64,000 nucleotides of DNA from Flavobacteriaceae bacterium (GTDB taxonomy: Bacteria > Bacteroidota > Bacteroidia > Flavobacteriales > Weeksellaceae): positions 62,001 to 126,000 of the forward strand of contig JAUNUH010000008.1 in the NCBI GenBank assembly GCA_030538275.1. The letters are read 5' to 3'. Within the stretch, counting starts at the first letter, position 1. Each line of letters starts with the position of its first letter. Of the stretch, positions 46,957 through 55,780 are shown one piece after another. Both the position numbers and the translations under genes were made by a program. The notes under the pieces were generated by a model. It searched no databases, had not been told where the DNA came from, and saw only the letters and a list, made by a program, of their open reading frames with translations.

Positions 46957-47412
46957 ATGAGAAGTGTAATTCAACGTGTAAAACACGCAAAAGTAACGAT
47001 AGACGGTAAAATTTCTGGCGAAATCGGTCAGGGTTTGCTGGTTTTAATCGGTTTTGAAGCGGATGAAAATCAAGAGGATTTTGACTGGATGATTAAAAAA
47101 ATAATTCAATTGCGCATTTTTGATGATGAAAATGGCGTAATGAACAAATCGGTTCAAGAAATTGATGGTGAAATGCTGATTGTAAGCCAGTTTACCCTAC
47201 ATGCCAATTGCAAAAAAGGCAACCGACCATCCTACATTCGGGCTGCAAAACCCGAAATTGCCATTCCGTTGTATGAAAAATTTATCGCCGAATCTGAAGC
47301 CGTTTTGGGCAAAAAAGTACAAACCGGCCAATTTGGTGCTGATATGAAGGTAGAACTGCTGAATGACGGGCCCGTGACCATCATACTGGATAGCAAGGAG
47401 CGCGACTTTTGA
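46957..47412 (+). CDS. dtd: D-aminoacyl-tRNA deacylase
   Basis: Dtd removes D-amino acids from mischarged tRNA. The 151-residue protein shows MRSVIQRVKHAKVTIDG at the start, the SQFTLHANCKKGNRPS motif and the C-terminal GPVTIILDSKE. The two signature motifs form the active site across the dimer. It is the third gene of the aro/rsgA group. Confidence 0.96.
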   Translation: MRSVIQRVKHAKVTIDGKISGEIGQGLLVLIGFEADENQEDFDWMIKKIIQLRIFDDENGVMNKSVQEIDGEMLIVSQFTLHANCKKGNRPSYIRAAKPEIAIPLYEKFIAESEAVLGKKVQTGQFGADMKVELLNDGPVTIILDSKERDF

Positions 47413-47687
47413 TATTTTGAATCAAGCCTTTCGTTTTAATCAATTATAGCGTTGATTTATAAAAGTATGAATTAAATTCTTGAAGAGGAACAATCATTGT
47501 ATGAACGACTGGTGCAACGATCAGTATTCAGGTTGTTTTGGAAATTCATTCATTGGATCAAAATAATATTATGAAGCTATAAACTTCTATAATTCGAATT
47601 TTAAACTTAACAAAAATTAATTACATCCACCCTTTTGGATAGCATTTTGTTAAACCTTTTGTAAATTTTCATGTCCAAAATCATTGT

Positions 47688-49499
47688 ATGAGTATTAAAC
47701 CTTTTAGCCGAACGCTGGGCTTGATTGATATTTTCAAGCAATTGCGGCCGTTTGTAAAGCCCTACCGAACGATGATAATCGGCACACTTTTGCTCACGTT
47801 TATTGGTGCACTTGCCGCCCAGGTGAACCCACTGGTCCTGGAATATACAGTGGACGAAGTGCAAAAATTGACCGAATTGCCCAACCCGTTGGCCGAGGGC
47901 GTTCAGGTGCTGATTATCATTTCTTCTATCCTTTTTGGGAAAGAAATTGTGAATATTTTTATTCAATTTGGACAGAAATATTATGGAGAAAAAATTCGAA
48001 TTAATGTTTCCAGCGTGTTGGCACAATCGGCCATCGACAAAATTTTGACCTACCGCACCGCCTTTTTTCAAAATGAAGATTATGACACCGGAAAGCTGCA
48101 AACCCGTATAGACCGAGGCGTTGAAAGCCTTACGCGACTGGTTCAAAACTTTTTTATCGATATTCTTCCGCTTTTTTCAAACTCGATTATTGCGCTGGTA
48201 ATTATGTATATGAAAAATGTGTATGTGGGGCTGGTAGCGACGCTGATTTTGCCGATTTATTTTTGGGTGAGCCAAAAACAAGCCAATAAATTGCAGGGTG
48301 TGCGCCGCACCTTTCGTATGCAGCGCGAAAATAAATCGAATGGGTTGATCAATATCATTCAATCCATAATGGTGATTAAAAGTTTTAACCGTGAAAAATA
48401 TGAAGGAACCAAGCAGTTTGACCTGCAAATGGACCTGATGAACAACCAGTTGTACACACGAAAAACCAACTTTTTGTATGATGCGATTAAGAGTTTTTTG
48501 GAACAAATTGGTGTGGTGTTGATTATTTTATTAACGGTTTATTTGGTGCTGGATCAAACGATTTCGATTGGCGCCATCATGTTGCACATCATGCTTTTCA
48601 ACAATGTTTCGGCGCCCATAAGGCAATTGCACCGAATTTATGATCAAATGAATGATGCGCTGATCTATGCGGAAGGCTATTTTGATGTGCTGAATTCGGA
48701 TGATGAAATTGAGGAAAGCGGCAGCTTGGTTAAATCTGAAATTCGGGGAGATTTTGAGCTGAAAAATGTGGATTTTACCTACCCCAACGGCACCAAGGCG
48801 CTGTATGATATCAATATGAAAATTGAGGCGGGAAAAACCACGGCTTTGGTGGGGCTGAGCGGCGCCGGCAAAAGTACGGTGGTGAATTTGATTTGTAAAT
48901 TTTTTGCCCCGGATAGTGGTGAAATCACGTTGGACGGCATTCCGTTGAATTCGTATGAAAATCAATCGCTACGCAGCCATATTGGATTGGTTTTACAAAA
49001 AAATCACATTTTCAACGGAAGTGTGATGGAAAATATTCGCTATGGAAATATGGACGCCAGCAACGAAGAGGTGATGGATGCTGCTAAAAAAGCCTATCTA
49101 CACGATCAAATCATGACCTTGCCCGAAAAATATGACCACAACGCCAATCAACTGAGCGGCGGGCAACAACAGCGAATTGCTATTGCGCGGCTGTTTCTCA
49201 AAAATCCGCCCATCATTATTTTGGATGAACCCACAGCCAGTCTAGACGCCATTGCCACCGAACAAATCAAGAACAGTTTGGACGCCATCAAAGAAAACCG
49301 AACGGTGTTGGTGATTTCGCATAGTTTGTCCCAAATCATTGATTCAGACGTAATTTACGCCATGGAACAGGGGCGCGTAATCGAACACGGAACGCATCAA
49401 CAATTGTATAATAATGAAAGTACCTATCGCCGGATTTTTGATGCATCTGCGCGCAGCATGAATCTGGATTTGATTGCTGATACCTTGAATGATAATTGA
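47688..49499 (+). CDS. ABC transporter, fused permease/ATPase (MsbA/multidrug exporter type)
   Basis: A 603-residue half-transporter. Residues about 30-330 hold six membrane helices; the C-terminal ATPase has Walker A VGLSGAGKST near residue 390, signature LSGGQQQRIAIARLF near 490 and Walker B IIILDEP. It belongs to the MsbA/LmrA exporter group and probably works as a homodimer. The substrate (lipid, drug or peptide) cannot be told. No peptidase domain. Codon use here is GC-richer than average for the window, like rsgA and dtd. Confidence 0.93.
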   Translation: MSIKPFSRTLGLIDIFKQLRPFVKPYRTMIIGTLLLTFIGALAAQVNPLVLEYTVDEVQKLTELPNPLAEGVQVLIIISSILFGKEIVNIFIQFGQKYYGEKIRINVSSVLAQSAIDKILTYRTAFFQNEDYDTGKLQTRIDRGVESLTRLVQNFFIDILPLFSNSIIALVIMYMKNVYVGLVATLILPIYFWVSQKQANKLQGVRRTFRMQRENKSNGLINIIQSIMVIKSFNREKYEGTKQFDLQMDLMNNQLYTRKTNFLYDAIKSFLEQIGVVLIILLTVYLVLDQTISIGAIMLHIMLFNNVSAPIRQLHRIYDQMNDALIYAEGYFDVLNSDDEIEESGSLVKSEIRGDFELKNVDFTYPNGTKALYDINMKIEAGKTTALVGLSGAGKSTVVNLICKFFAPDSGEITLDGIPLNSYENQSLRSHIGLVLQKNHIFNGSVMENIRYGNMDASNEEVMDAAKKAYLHDQIMTLPEKYDHNANQLSGGQQQRIAIARLFLKNPPIIILDEPTASLDAIATEQIKNSLDAIKENRTVLVISHSLSQIIDSDVIYAMEQGRVIEHGTHQQLYNNESTYRRIFDASARSMNLDLIADTLNDN

Positions 49500-49583
49500 G
49501 AGTTTTGTTAAATTTTTTTTGAATAAGCCGTTATGGTAAGAATTTTGAATGCCGTTTCTTGAAAAAAATTAAAATTATATAAC

Positions 49584-50033
49584 ATGAAAAAATTTAGTGT
49601 ATTAACAGTATTTATTTTGTTGCTTTTCGGAGCTTCATTTTTGAACGCACAAGCTTTTGAAGGTGCGGGAGATAAAAAATTACAAATCGGTTTGTCTCCT
49701 TATGGTCATGGAACTGGAATTAACGGAACTTTTGATTATGGAATTGCCAGATACTTTTCTGTAGGCGTAGGTGGGGAATTCTATTTTGATAATGACAAGG
49801 ACCGCAAAAACGATGCGGATTTCTTTATTTTTGGAAGATTAAATGCTCATTTGGGTAGTTTATTGAACATGCCTTCAAGCATGGATTTATATCCTGGAAT
49901 TGATGTAGGATTGTTGGGGGATAAAATGGGATTTGATGGCCATCTTGGATTCAGATATTTCTGGAGCAATAATATTGGAGCCTATGTAGAAGTTGGATCA
50001 AGGGGAAGTATTGGTTTGAGTTTTAATTTGTAA
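49584..50033 (+). CDS. Small outer-membrane-type protein, DUF6646-like
   Basis: A 149-residue protein with a signal peptide (cut after FLNAQ) and a short beta-barrel-like body: GAGDKKLQIGLSPYGHGTGI, FDYGIARYFSVGVGGEFYF, LGFRYFWSNNIGAYVEVG, ending in LSFNL. It resembles the DUF6646 family of flavobacteria, recalled and not verified. The length would allow an eight-stranded barrel. No function known. It lies between the exporter and the flavoprotein with no clear link. Confidence 0.7.
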   Translation: MKKFSVLTVFILLLFGASFLNAQAFEGAGDKKLQIGLSPYGHGTGINGTFDYGIARYFSVGVGGEFYFDNDKDRKNDADFFIFGRLNAHLGSLLNMPSSMDLYPGIDVGLLGDKMGFDGHLGFRYFWSNNIGAYVEVGSRGSIGLSFNL

Positions 50034-50058
50034 TTTCTTACATTGCACAAAAAATAAT

Positions 50059-51258
50059 TTGAAGATAGCAATTATCGGGGGTGGTGCCGCGGGCTTCTTT
50101 TTGGGAGCGCAGTTGGCACCACCTTTTTTTGTTCATATTTTTGAAAAAGCAGCCACGCCACTTCAGAAGGTGAAAATTTCGGGCGGAGGCAGGTGTAATG
50201 TGACGCATGCCTGTTTTGACCCTGCGCTGCTGGTCGATTATTATCCCCGAGGAAACAAAGAATTGCGTAGTGTTTTTGGTCGATTTCAGCCGGGCGACAC
50301 CATGGCATGGTTTGAAGATCGGGGAATTCCGTTGAAAATTCAAGAGGATATGCGGGTGTTTCCTGCGTCTGATAATTCGATGGATATTGTGGAATGCCTC
50401 ATTCGTGAAAATCAAAAAAACAATCACCAAATTTCGCTGAATGAAGCTGTGAAGGAAATGAATCCCATCGCTGACGGTTTTGAAATTAAAACCACCAAAG
50501 CGGTTTATGAATTTGACAAAGTAGTTTTTGCGCCCGGCGCCAGCAAACAAGCCTGGCAAATGATTGAAAAACTGGGACATAGCATTATTTCGCCGGTTCC
50601 ATCATTATTTACTTTTAATTGTAAAGAGGTGCGAATTGAAGGCTTGCAGGGAACCTCTTTTTCCAATGCCGAAATCAAAATTCGAAATTCTAGCTTAGAA
50701 AATACAGGAGATTTATTGTTGACACATTGGGGATTTAGTGGACCGGCGGTTTTGGTGTTATCAGCATGGGGCGCACGCCAGCTTTTTGATTTGAATTATC
50801 GTTTCGAAATTGAAATAAATTTTATCAATTACACCACACAAGAAGCTTATGAGCAATTGCTTGAAATTAAGCAGGAAAATCCGGCACAAAAATGCAGCCG
50901 TTTTGCTCCGTTTAATCTCACAAAACGATTTTGGATTTCCATTTTAAATTATCTAAATATTAAAGTAGAAAAGTCTTGGAACAATCTCAACGACAAGGAT
51001 TTACGCAAAATTGCAGATGAGTTGACACGTGGAATTTATTCCATTCATGGCAAGAGTACTTTCAAGGATGAATTTGTAACTGCGGGCGGCGTGGATTTAA
51101 AAGAAATTAACTTCAAAACGATGGAAAGTCGCTTGATTCCGGGTGTTTATTTTGCAGGTGAAATATTAAATATTGATGCGGTAACAGGCGGTTTCAACTT
51201 TCAGGCATGTTGGAGCGAAAGTTTCATCATCAGCGAATCTTTAAAGAATATTTTATAG
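50059..51258 (+). CDS. NAD(P)/FAD-dependent oxidoreductase (HI0933/BaiN family)
   Basis: A 399-residue flavoprotein. N-terminal Rossmann motif IAIIGGGAAGFFLG, then the family hallmark KISGGGRCNVTHAC near residue 40 and the C-terminal FQACWSESFIISES with GEILNIDAVTGGFN. The family is of uncertain function (one member, BaiN, was linked to bile-acid dehydroxylation; others likely act elsewhere). The start must be a TTG: no ATG lies in frame upstream, and the TTG directly precedes the nucleotide-binding strand. Confidence 0.9.
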   Translation: MKIAIIGGGAAGFFLGAQLAPPFFVHIFEKAATPLQKVKISGGGRCNVTHACFDPALLVDYYPRGNKELRSVFGRFQPGDTMAWFEDRGIPLKIQEDMRVFPASDNSMDIVECLIRENQKNNHQISLNEAVKEMNPIADGFEIKTTKAVYEFDKVVFAPGASKQAWQMIEKLGHSIISPVPSLFTFNCKEVRIEGLQGTSFSNAEIKIRNSSLENTGDLLLTHWGFSGPAVLVLSAWGARQLFDLNYRFEIEINFINYTTQEAYEQLLEIKQENPAQKCSRFAPFNLTKRFWISILNYLNIKVEKSWNNLNDKDLRKIADELTRGIYSIHGKSTFKDEFVTAGGVDLKEINFKTMESRLIPGVYFAGEILNIDAVTGGFNFQACWSESFIISESLKNIL

Positions 51259-51377
51259 CTCCAACGCATTATTTTACTTATATTAGTTGGCTGATTGTTA
51301 AAGTTATTGATTTTATTCCTATGAATGCATAACTTTAATAAAAAATATTATATTTGTTTTAATAATTTTAACATTTA

Positions 51378-52613
51378 ATGAGGAATATGAAAAGAAATTT
51401 AATTTTGCTGATGGCGTTACTTGTTTTCCCTTCTGCGATATATGCCGGTGGATACCGAGTTTCGCTACAAGGAGTGCGTCAGGCAGCTTTGGGAGCGCAA
51501 GGTGCGGTTTTGTCCCATGATGCCAGTGTAGCATTTTACAATCCGGCGGCGCTTGCCTTTGTGGACAGTAAATTCAGTATTGCGGCTGGTGGATTCGGGG
51601 TTTCACTCACTGGAAAATATCAAAATCGATTAACCGGCGAAACGGCTGAAACCGACAATCCGTTGGGTACACCAATTTATGCCGCTGTCAGCTACAAACC
51701 AACCGAAAAATTAGCGTTGGGAGTGAGTTTTACAACGCCATTCGGTAGCACCGTGGACTGGGGAAATGAATGGGCTGGAAAATATGTAATTAATCGTATT
51801 GAATTGAAATCTTATTTCCTTCAACCAACTGTTTCTTACCGATTTAATGATTGGTTTGGTGTGGGTGTTGGCTATATTTTAGCAAGCGGTTCGGTAAATA
51901 TTCAGCGTGAAGTAGCCGTTGGAAATTCGGATGCAAGTCTGGAATTGAACAGTAAGGATGGTAAAGGAACAGGCTTTAATATTGGTGCTTATATCAAGCC
52001 GCACGAGACCGTAACTGTGGGTATTGCCTACCGTTCTAAAGTTGAAATGGAAGTTGAAGGAGGTGATGTAATGTGGCAAAATGTACCCGGGTTGGTAAGT
52101 TCATCTATGCCATTTGCTGCAACACAATTTGATGCTGCCCTGCCGTTGCCTTATGAGGCGATATTTGGCTTGAGCTGGCAAGCAACACCAAAATTAATGC
52201 TTTTGGGTGAAGTTGGCTCGGTTGGTTGGGAAGAATATCGTGAACTAGATATCGCTTTTACCGGCGGAAACACGCCATACAACAGCGTTTCTACCCAAAA
52301 GTATGATCATACCTATAACTATAGTTTTGGTGCAGAATATGCCGCAACGGATATGTTCGATCTGCGTTTAGGGTATAAATATGATAGCACACCATCACCT
52401 GCAGAATATTTCAATCCACAAACACCAACCACTGATTATCACTCGTTTACATTAGGTTTAGGAACGCATTTCGGCGGTTTCAATCTTGATTTAATGGGTC
52501 AATACACTATGGGTGAAGAACGTACATTCAAAAATGTGGAATCAGGTTTCGGCGGAGATTTGCGATTAAACGGATTTATCTTTGGCGCAGGCGTTTCCTA
52601 TAACTTACAATAA
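51378..52613 (+). CDS. OmpP1/FadL family outer-membrane transport protein
   Basis: A 411-residue beta-barrel. After the signal peptide (KRNLILLMALLVFPSAIYAG) the mature N-terminus has the family hatch-type segment VSLQGVRQAALGAQGAV and ASVAFYNPAALAFV, close to FadL NPA motif, then barrel strands ending in AGVSYNLQ. FadL proteins take up long-chain fatty acids or other hydrophobic compounds. The next gene is a GDSL lipoprotein, so a lipid hydrolysis/uptake pair is plausible, as inference. The ATG at 51387 is an alternative start. Confidence 0.92.
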   Translation: MRNMKRNLILLMALLVFPSAIYAGGYRVSLQGVRQAALGAQGAVLSHDASVAFYNPAALAFVDSKFSIAAGGFGVSLTGKYQNRLTGETAETDNPLGTPIYAAVSYKPTEKLALGVSFTTPFGSTVDWGNEWAGKYVINRIELKSYFLQPTVSYRFNDWFGVGVGYILASGSVNIQREVAVGNSDASLELNSKDGKGTGFNIGAYIKPHETVTVGIAYRSKVEMEVEGGDVMWQNVPGLVSSSMPFAATQFDAALPLPYEAIFGLSWQATPKLMLLGEVGSVGWEEYRELDIAFTGGNTPYNSVSTQKYDHTYNYSFGAEYAATDMFDLRLGYKYDSTPSPAEYFNPQTPTTDYHSFTLGLGTHFGGFNLDLMGQYTMGEERTFKNVESGFGGDLRLNGFIFGAGVSYNLQ

Positions 52614-52627
52614 ATAATTAATTGAAA

Positions 52628-54178
52628 ATGAAAATACTATATAAATCAATATTCTTTACCGCATTACTTATTGCATTTGGATGTAATGATGATTTTGAAA
52701 ATCCGGTTGAGAACACAGTCATAACAAGTGGCGATGCCAACTTCAGTAAATATGTAGCTATCGGTAATTCACTCACTTCGGGATATGCAGATAATGCGTT
52801 GTATCAAAGTGCTCAGCAAAACTCTTTTCCAGCGATATTGGCAGCGCAAATGTCTGCTGCAGGAGGGGGTGCTTTTACTCAACCTTTGATGCTAGATGAT
52901 ATAGGTGGTTTTGCTGATTTGGGAGTTCCGGGTAGATTAACGCTACAAATTATAAACGGAAGTCCTGCGCCGGTTCCCACACCAGCACAATCGGCATTTC
53001 AGTCGAGTTTTGTTCAGGGACCATTTAATAATATGGGCGTTCCGGGTGCCAAATCATTTCATTTGGTAGCGCAAGGATATGGAAATCCTGCTGGGATTGC
53101 TCAAGGCTTGGCCAATCCCTATTTTGCACGAATGGCTACATCTGCCCAAACTTCTATCATGGCGGATGTTATGGCACAGCAACCTACATTTTTCACCCTC
53201 TGGATTGGAAATAATGACGTACTTTCTTTTGCTACAAGTGGAGGAGTAGGAACCAATCAGGCTGGAAATCTGAATCCTGCAACCTATGGTGGAAACGATA
53301 TTACAGATCCACAGGTATATGCATCTGTAATGCAACAAATTATAGAGGCATTGGCAGTGAATGCCGGCGCAAAAGGAGCGGTGGCTAATTTACCCAACGT
53401 TACTTCGATTCCATATTTTACTACAGTTCCAGTGAAGCCACTTACTGCAGATAATGCGGCTTATGCAGCTCAAATCCCAATGTTGAACCAGTTTTTTGGA
53501 TCTTTGAATCAGGTATTTGATGCTTTGAATGTACCTGAAAGAAAAATTAATTTTGATGCAGGGGGAGCCTCAGGAATTGTTTTTGTTGATGACAGTTTGC
53601 CCGATCTTTCTGCACAGATTTCTGCCGTGCTTACACAGGTTGGTGTGCCGGCAGCACAGGCGCAATTAATGGGAATGACTTATGGGCAGGTAAGGCAGTC
53701 TAAAGAAGGTGACCTTATTCCATTAACCATGAGTTCTAGAATCGGATCCTTGGATACGAACAGACTAGCCACTTTGATGCAAATGGGCTTGTCACAGGAA
53801 CAAGCTGGGCAGCTTTCTGTAGTGGGTTTAACGTATCCGCATGATGAATTTGTACTGAGTCAGGATGAAATAAATCAAATTACAACCGCTGTGAATCAGT
53901 TTAATGGTATTATTGCTCAATTGGCTGGAAATTATGGTTTGGCCTTGGTAGATATGAACCGCAATATGGGCAATTTACAATCAGGGATTACCTACAATGG
54001 TGTTGGTTACAATGCTGGATTCATAACGGGTGGAGCTTTTTCTTTGGATGGCGTTCACCTGAACGGTAGAGGTTATGCTTTGGTTGCTAATTATTTTATC
54101 GATGCGATTAACCATAAATTCGGGTCGAATTTGCGACAAGTCAATGTGAATAATTATTCAGGCATTACGTTACCATAA
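52628..54178 (+). CDS. SGNH/GDSL hydrolase family lipoprotein
   Basis: A 516-residue lipoprotein: signal MKILYKSIFFTALLIAFGCN with the lipid-bearing Cys at residue 19. The SGNH blocks are AIGNSLTSGYAD (nucleophile Ser in block I) near residue 48, WIGNNDVLSF (block III Asn) near 195, and DGVHLNGRGYALV (block V Asp-x2-His) near 480. Some segments are rich in Gln, Ala and Gly. It is likely an outer-membrane-attached esterase or lipase. The start at 52628 begins the signal peptide; the TTG six bases earlier is less likely. It follows the FadL gene by 14 bases and ends at a strong terminator. Confidence 0.9.
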   Translation: MKILYKSIFFTALLIAFGCNDDFENPVENTVITSGDANFSKYVAIGNSLTSGYADNALYQSAQQNSFPAILAAQMSAAGGGAFTQPLMLDDIGGFADLGVPGRLTLQIINGSPAPVPTPAQSAFQSSFVQGPFNNMGVPGAKSFHLVAQGYGNPAGIAQGLANPYFARMATSAQTSIMADVMAQQPTFFTLWIGNNDVLSFATSGGVGTNQAGNLNPATYGGNDITDPQVYASVMQQIIEALAVNAGAKGAVANLPNVTSIPYFTTVPVKPLTADNAAYAAQIPMLNQFFGSLNQVFDALNVPERKINFDAGGASGIVFVDDSLPDLSAQISAVLTQVGVPAAQAQLMGMTYGQVRQSKEGDLIPLTMSSRIGSLDTNRLATLMQMGLSQEQAGQLSVVGLTYPHDEFVLSQDEINQITTAVNQFNGIIAQLAGNYGLALVDMNRNMGNLQSGITYNGVGYNAGFITGGAFSLDGVHLNGRGYALVANYFIDAINHKFGSNLRQVNVNNYSGITLP

Positions 54179-54200
54179 AACGAGTGTTTAATAAATATAT

Positions 54201-54236
54201 AAATGCGGTTCAGATTTGTTCTGAACCGCATTTTTT
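54201..54236 (+). terminator. Intrinsic terminator after the GDSL lipoprotein gene
   Basis: Perfect 14-base-pair stem AAATGCGGTTCAGA/TCTGAACCGCATTT (54201-54214 with 54220-54233), then T. 22 bases past the stop. Confidence 0.9.
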
Positions 54237-54271
54237 AATCATGATTTTTCAATATTTAGAATAAATTGAAA

Positions 54272-54730
54272 TCAATAAGTTATGGTAAGAATATGGGCAT
54301 TCAAAGTAGCATAAAATCTTCGGGGTGTTCTTCCATTTGTAATATTATTAAGCGGCTGTCCGTTTCTCAAAGCCCATTCTGCGCCATCTGCCGGGCATAC
54401 GATTTTCATTTCATCTTGCACTTGTAGTGTTGTGTTATTTCCTGGACAACGATGAGGTGCGTTACGGTCAAAAACAAGGAAACCATTACCTGTATTTACG
54501 ATTATAATACCTTGGTTGCCGTTGGTTCCATCGGGAGCTAAAACTACATATCCATTAGGATAATTCAAGTTGGAAAATGAAGGTAAACTCAAGTTGTATT
54601 GTGCAGCAATGCTTACATTTGGAATACAATTTACGGTGGTATCGTCATCATTACATGAAATGCAAATGCTTAAAAAAATGCTACCAATTAGCAAGAATTT
54701 GAAAAAATTAAGCCTAAATAAATGTTTCAT
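54272..54730 (-). CDS. Rieske-like lipoprotein with incomplete cluster ligands
   Basis: A 152-residue lipoprotein (signal with lipobox Cys at residue 26) in the flavobacterial group of Rieske-like small proteins. The first ligand motif of a Rieske site (C-x-H) reads A91-P-H93, with a cysteine at 95; the second (C-x2-H) reads C112-P-A-D115. So one Cys of the first pair and the His of the second are missing, and a normal [2Fe-2S] cluster is unlikely. The surrounding Rieske-fold sequence (FLVFDRNAPHRCPG, VCPADGAEWAL, NGQPLNN) is well kept. It may be a cluster-less binding protein. Lone gene. Confidence 0.82.
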   Translation of the reverse strand: MKHLFRLNFFKFLLIGSIFLSICISCNDDDTTVNCIPNVSIAAQYNLSLPSFSNLNYPNGYVVLAPDGTNGNQGIIIVNTGNGFLVFDRNAPHRCPGNNTTLQVQDEMKIVCPADGAEWALRNGQPLNNITNGRTPRRFYATLNAHILTITY

Positions 54731-54744
54731 CTTAAAATAATTTG

Positions 54745-54752
54745 TATATTTG
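54745..54752 (+). promoter_or_regulatory. -7 promoter box TATATTTG for greA
   Basis: Perfect TAnnTTTG on the plus strand, about 60 bases before the chosen greA ATG, in the gap with the divergent Rieske-like gene. Confidence 0.5.
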
Positions 54753-54812
54753 CATCGATGATAGTCCCCACATTATGTGCGGGATTATTCTTTTATTATT
54801 AATCATCAGATT

Positions 54813-55295
54813 ATGGCAAATATACAGTATGTAACGAAAGAGGGACTGGCAAAATTGCGTGCAGAATTAAAACAATTGGAAAGTGTAGAACGCCCACGCA
54901 TTACCCAACAGATTGCCGATGCAAGAGATAAAGGTGATTTGTCTGAAAATGCCGAATATGACGCAGCCAAGGAGGCGCAGGGACTTTTGGAGTCTAGAAT
55001 TTCTAAATTGCAAGACCAGGTAGCTAATGCAAGAATTATTGATGCATCTCAATTAGATGCCTCCAAGATTTCTATTTTATCTATTGTAAAAATTAAAAAT
55101 CTAGCAAATAAACAGGAAATGACGTATAAGCTTGTTCCTGAAAGTGAATCTGATTTGAAAACGGGAAAGATTTCGGTTAATACACCTATTGCAAAAGGGC
55201 TTTTAGGAAAAAAACCAGGAGAAATTGCTGAAATTACTCTGCCGAATGGAAACCAACTCCAGTTTGAAATTATTGATTTTTCATTTGAAGAATAA
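54813..55295 (+). CDS. greA: Transcription elongation factor GreA
   Basis: GreA rescues backtracked RNA polymerase by stimulating transcript cleavage. The 160-residue protein has the N-terminal coiled-coil with the acidic tip segment DARDKGDLSENAEYDAAKEAQ near residue 40 and the FKBP-like C-terminal domain ending EIIDFSFEE. The start at 54813 (MANIQYVTKEGL) is chosen over an upstream ATG that would add 12 unsupported residues. It overlaps the HIT gene by one base. Confidence 0.96.
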   Translation: MANIQYVTKEGLAKLRAELKQLESVERPRITQQIADARDKGDLSENAEYDAAKEAQGLLESRISKLQDQVANARIIDASQLDASKISILSIVKIKNLANKQEMTYKLVPESESDLKTGKISVNTPIAKGLLGKKPGEIAEITLPNGNQLQFEIIDFSFEE

Positions 55296-55699
55296 TGGCA
55301 AGTATTTTCTCTCGAATCATACAAGGTGAAATTCCTTCGTATAAAATTGCAGAAAACGAAGAGTTTATTGCCATTTTGGACGCCTTTCCATTGGTTGAAG
55401 GTCACAGTCTTGTGATTCCTAAAAAAGAAATTGATTTGATATGGGATTTGGACAAATCATCTTATGGCCGACTTATGGATTTTGTATATGATGTAGCACA
55501 AGCTATTGGAAAAAGTGTAGAATGTGTAAGAGTGGGAGAGGCCGTGATAGGACTAGAAGTCCCACATGTTCATGTACATTTAGTACCTTTGAATTCTATG
55601 GAGGATATTAATTTTACCCGTCCTAAAAAGCAATTTAGTCCTGAAAAAATGGAAGAGATTGCTGCCAAAATAAGAGGTAATTTTTCTACTCTATCCTAA
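55295..55699 (+). CDS. HIT family protein (histidine triad nucleotide-binding)
   Basis: A 134-residue histidine-triad protein. The triad is VPHVHVHLVP near residue 93, preceded by EGHSLVIPKKEIDLIWDL. These enzymes hydrolyse nucleotide phosphoramidates such as adenosine 5'-phosphoramidates. The gene is coupled to greA, an arrangement recalled in flavobacteria. A terminator lies after it. Confidence 0.92.
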   Translation: MASIFSRIIQGEIPSYKIAENEEFIAILDAFPLVEGHSLVIPKKEIDLIWDLDKSSYGRLMDFVYDVAQAIGKSVECVRVGEAVIGLEVPHVHVHLVPLNSMEDINFTRPKKQFSPEKMEEIAAKIRGNFSTLS

Positions 55700-55742
55700 A
55701 TTGAAGCTCAAGCTTCTGATTCATTTTTTAAATTTATTTATT

Positions 55743-55780
55743 AAAGTAATTTCAAATTAAACTTGAAATTACTTTTTATT
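55743..55780 (+). terminator. Terminator after the HIT gene
   Basis: Perfect 13-base-pair stem AAAGTAATTTCAA/TTGAAATTACTTT (55743-55755 with 55763-55775), then T. It overlaps the 3' end of the convergent HTTM gene. Confidence 0.8.

Noticed and set aside
47607..48146. 179-codon minus-strand frame
   Set aside because: Antisense to the exporter membrane domain; no supporting motif or promoter.
50038..50580. 180-codon minus-strand frame
   Set aside because: Antisense to the HI0933-type flavoprotein; no signal peptide or domain.
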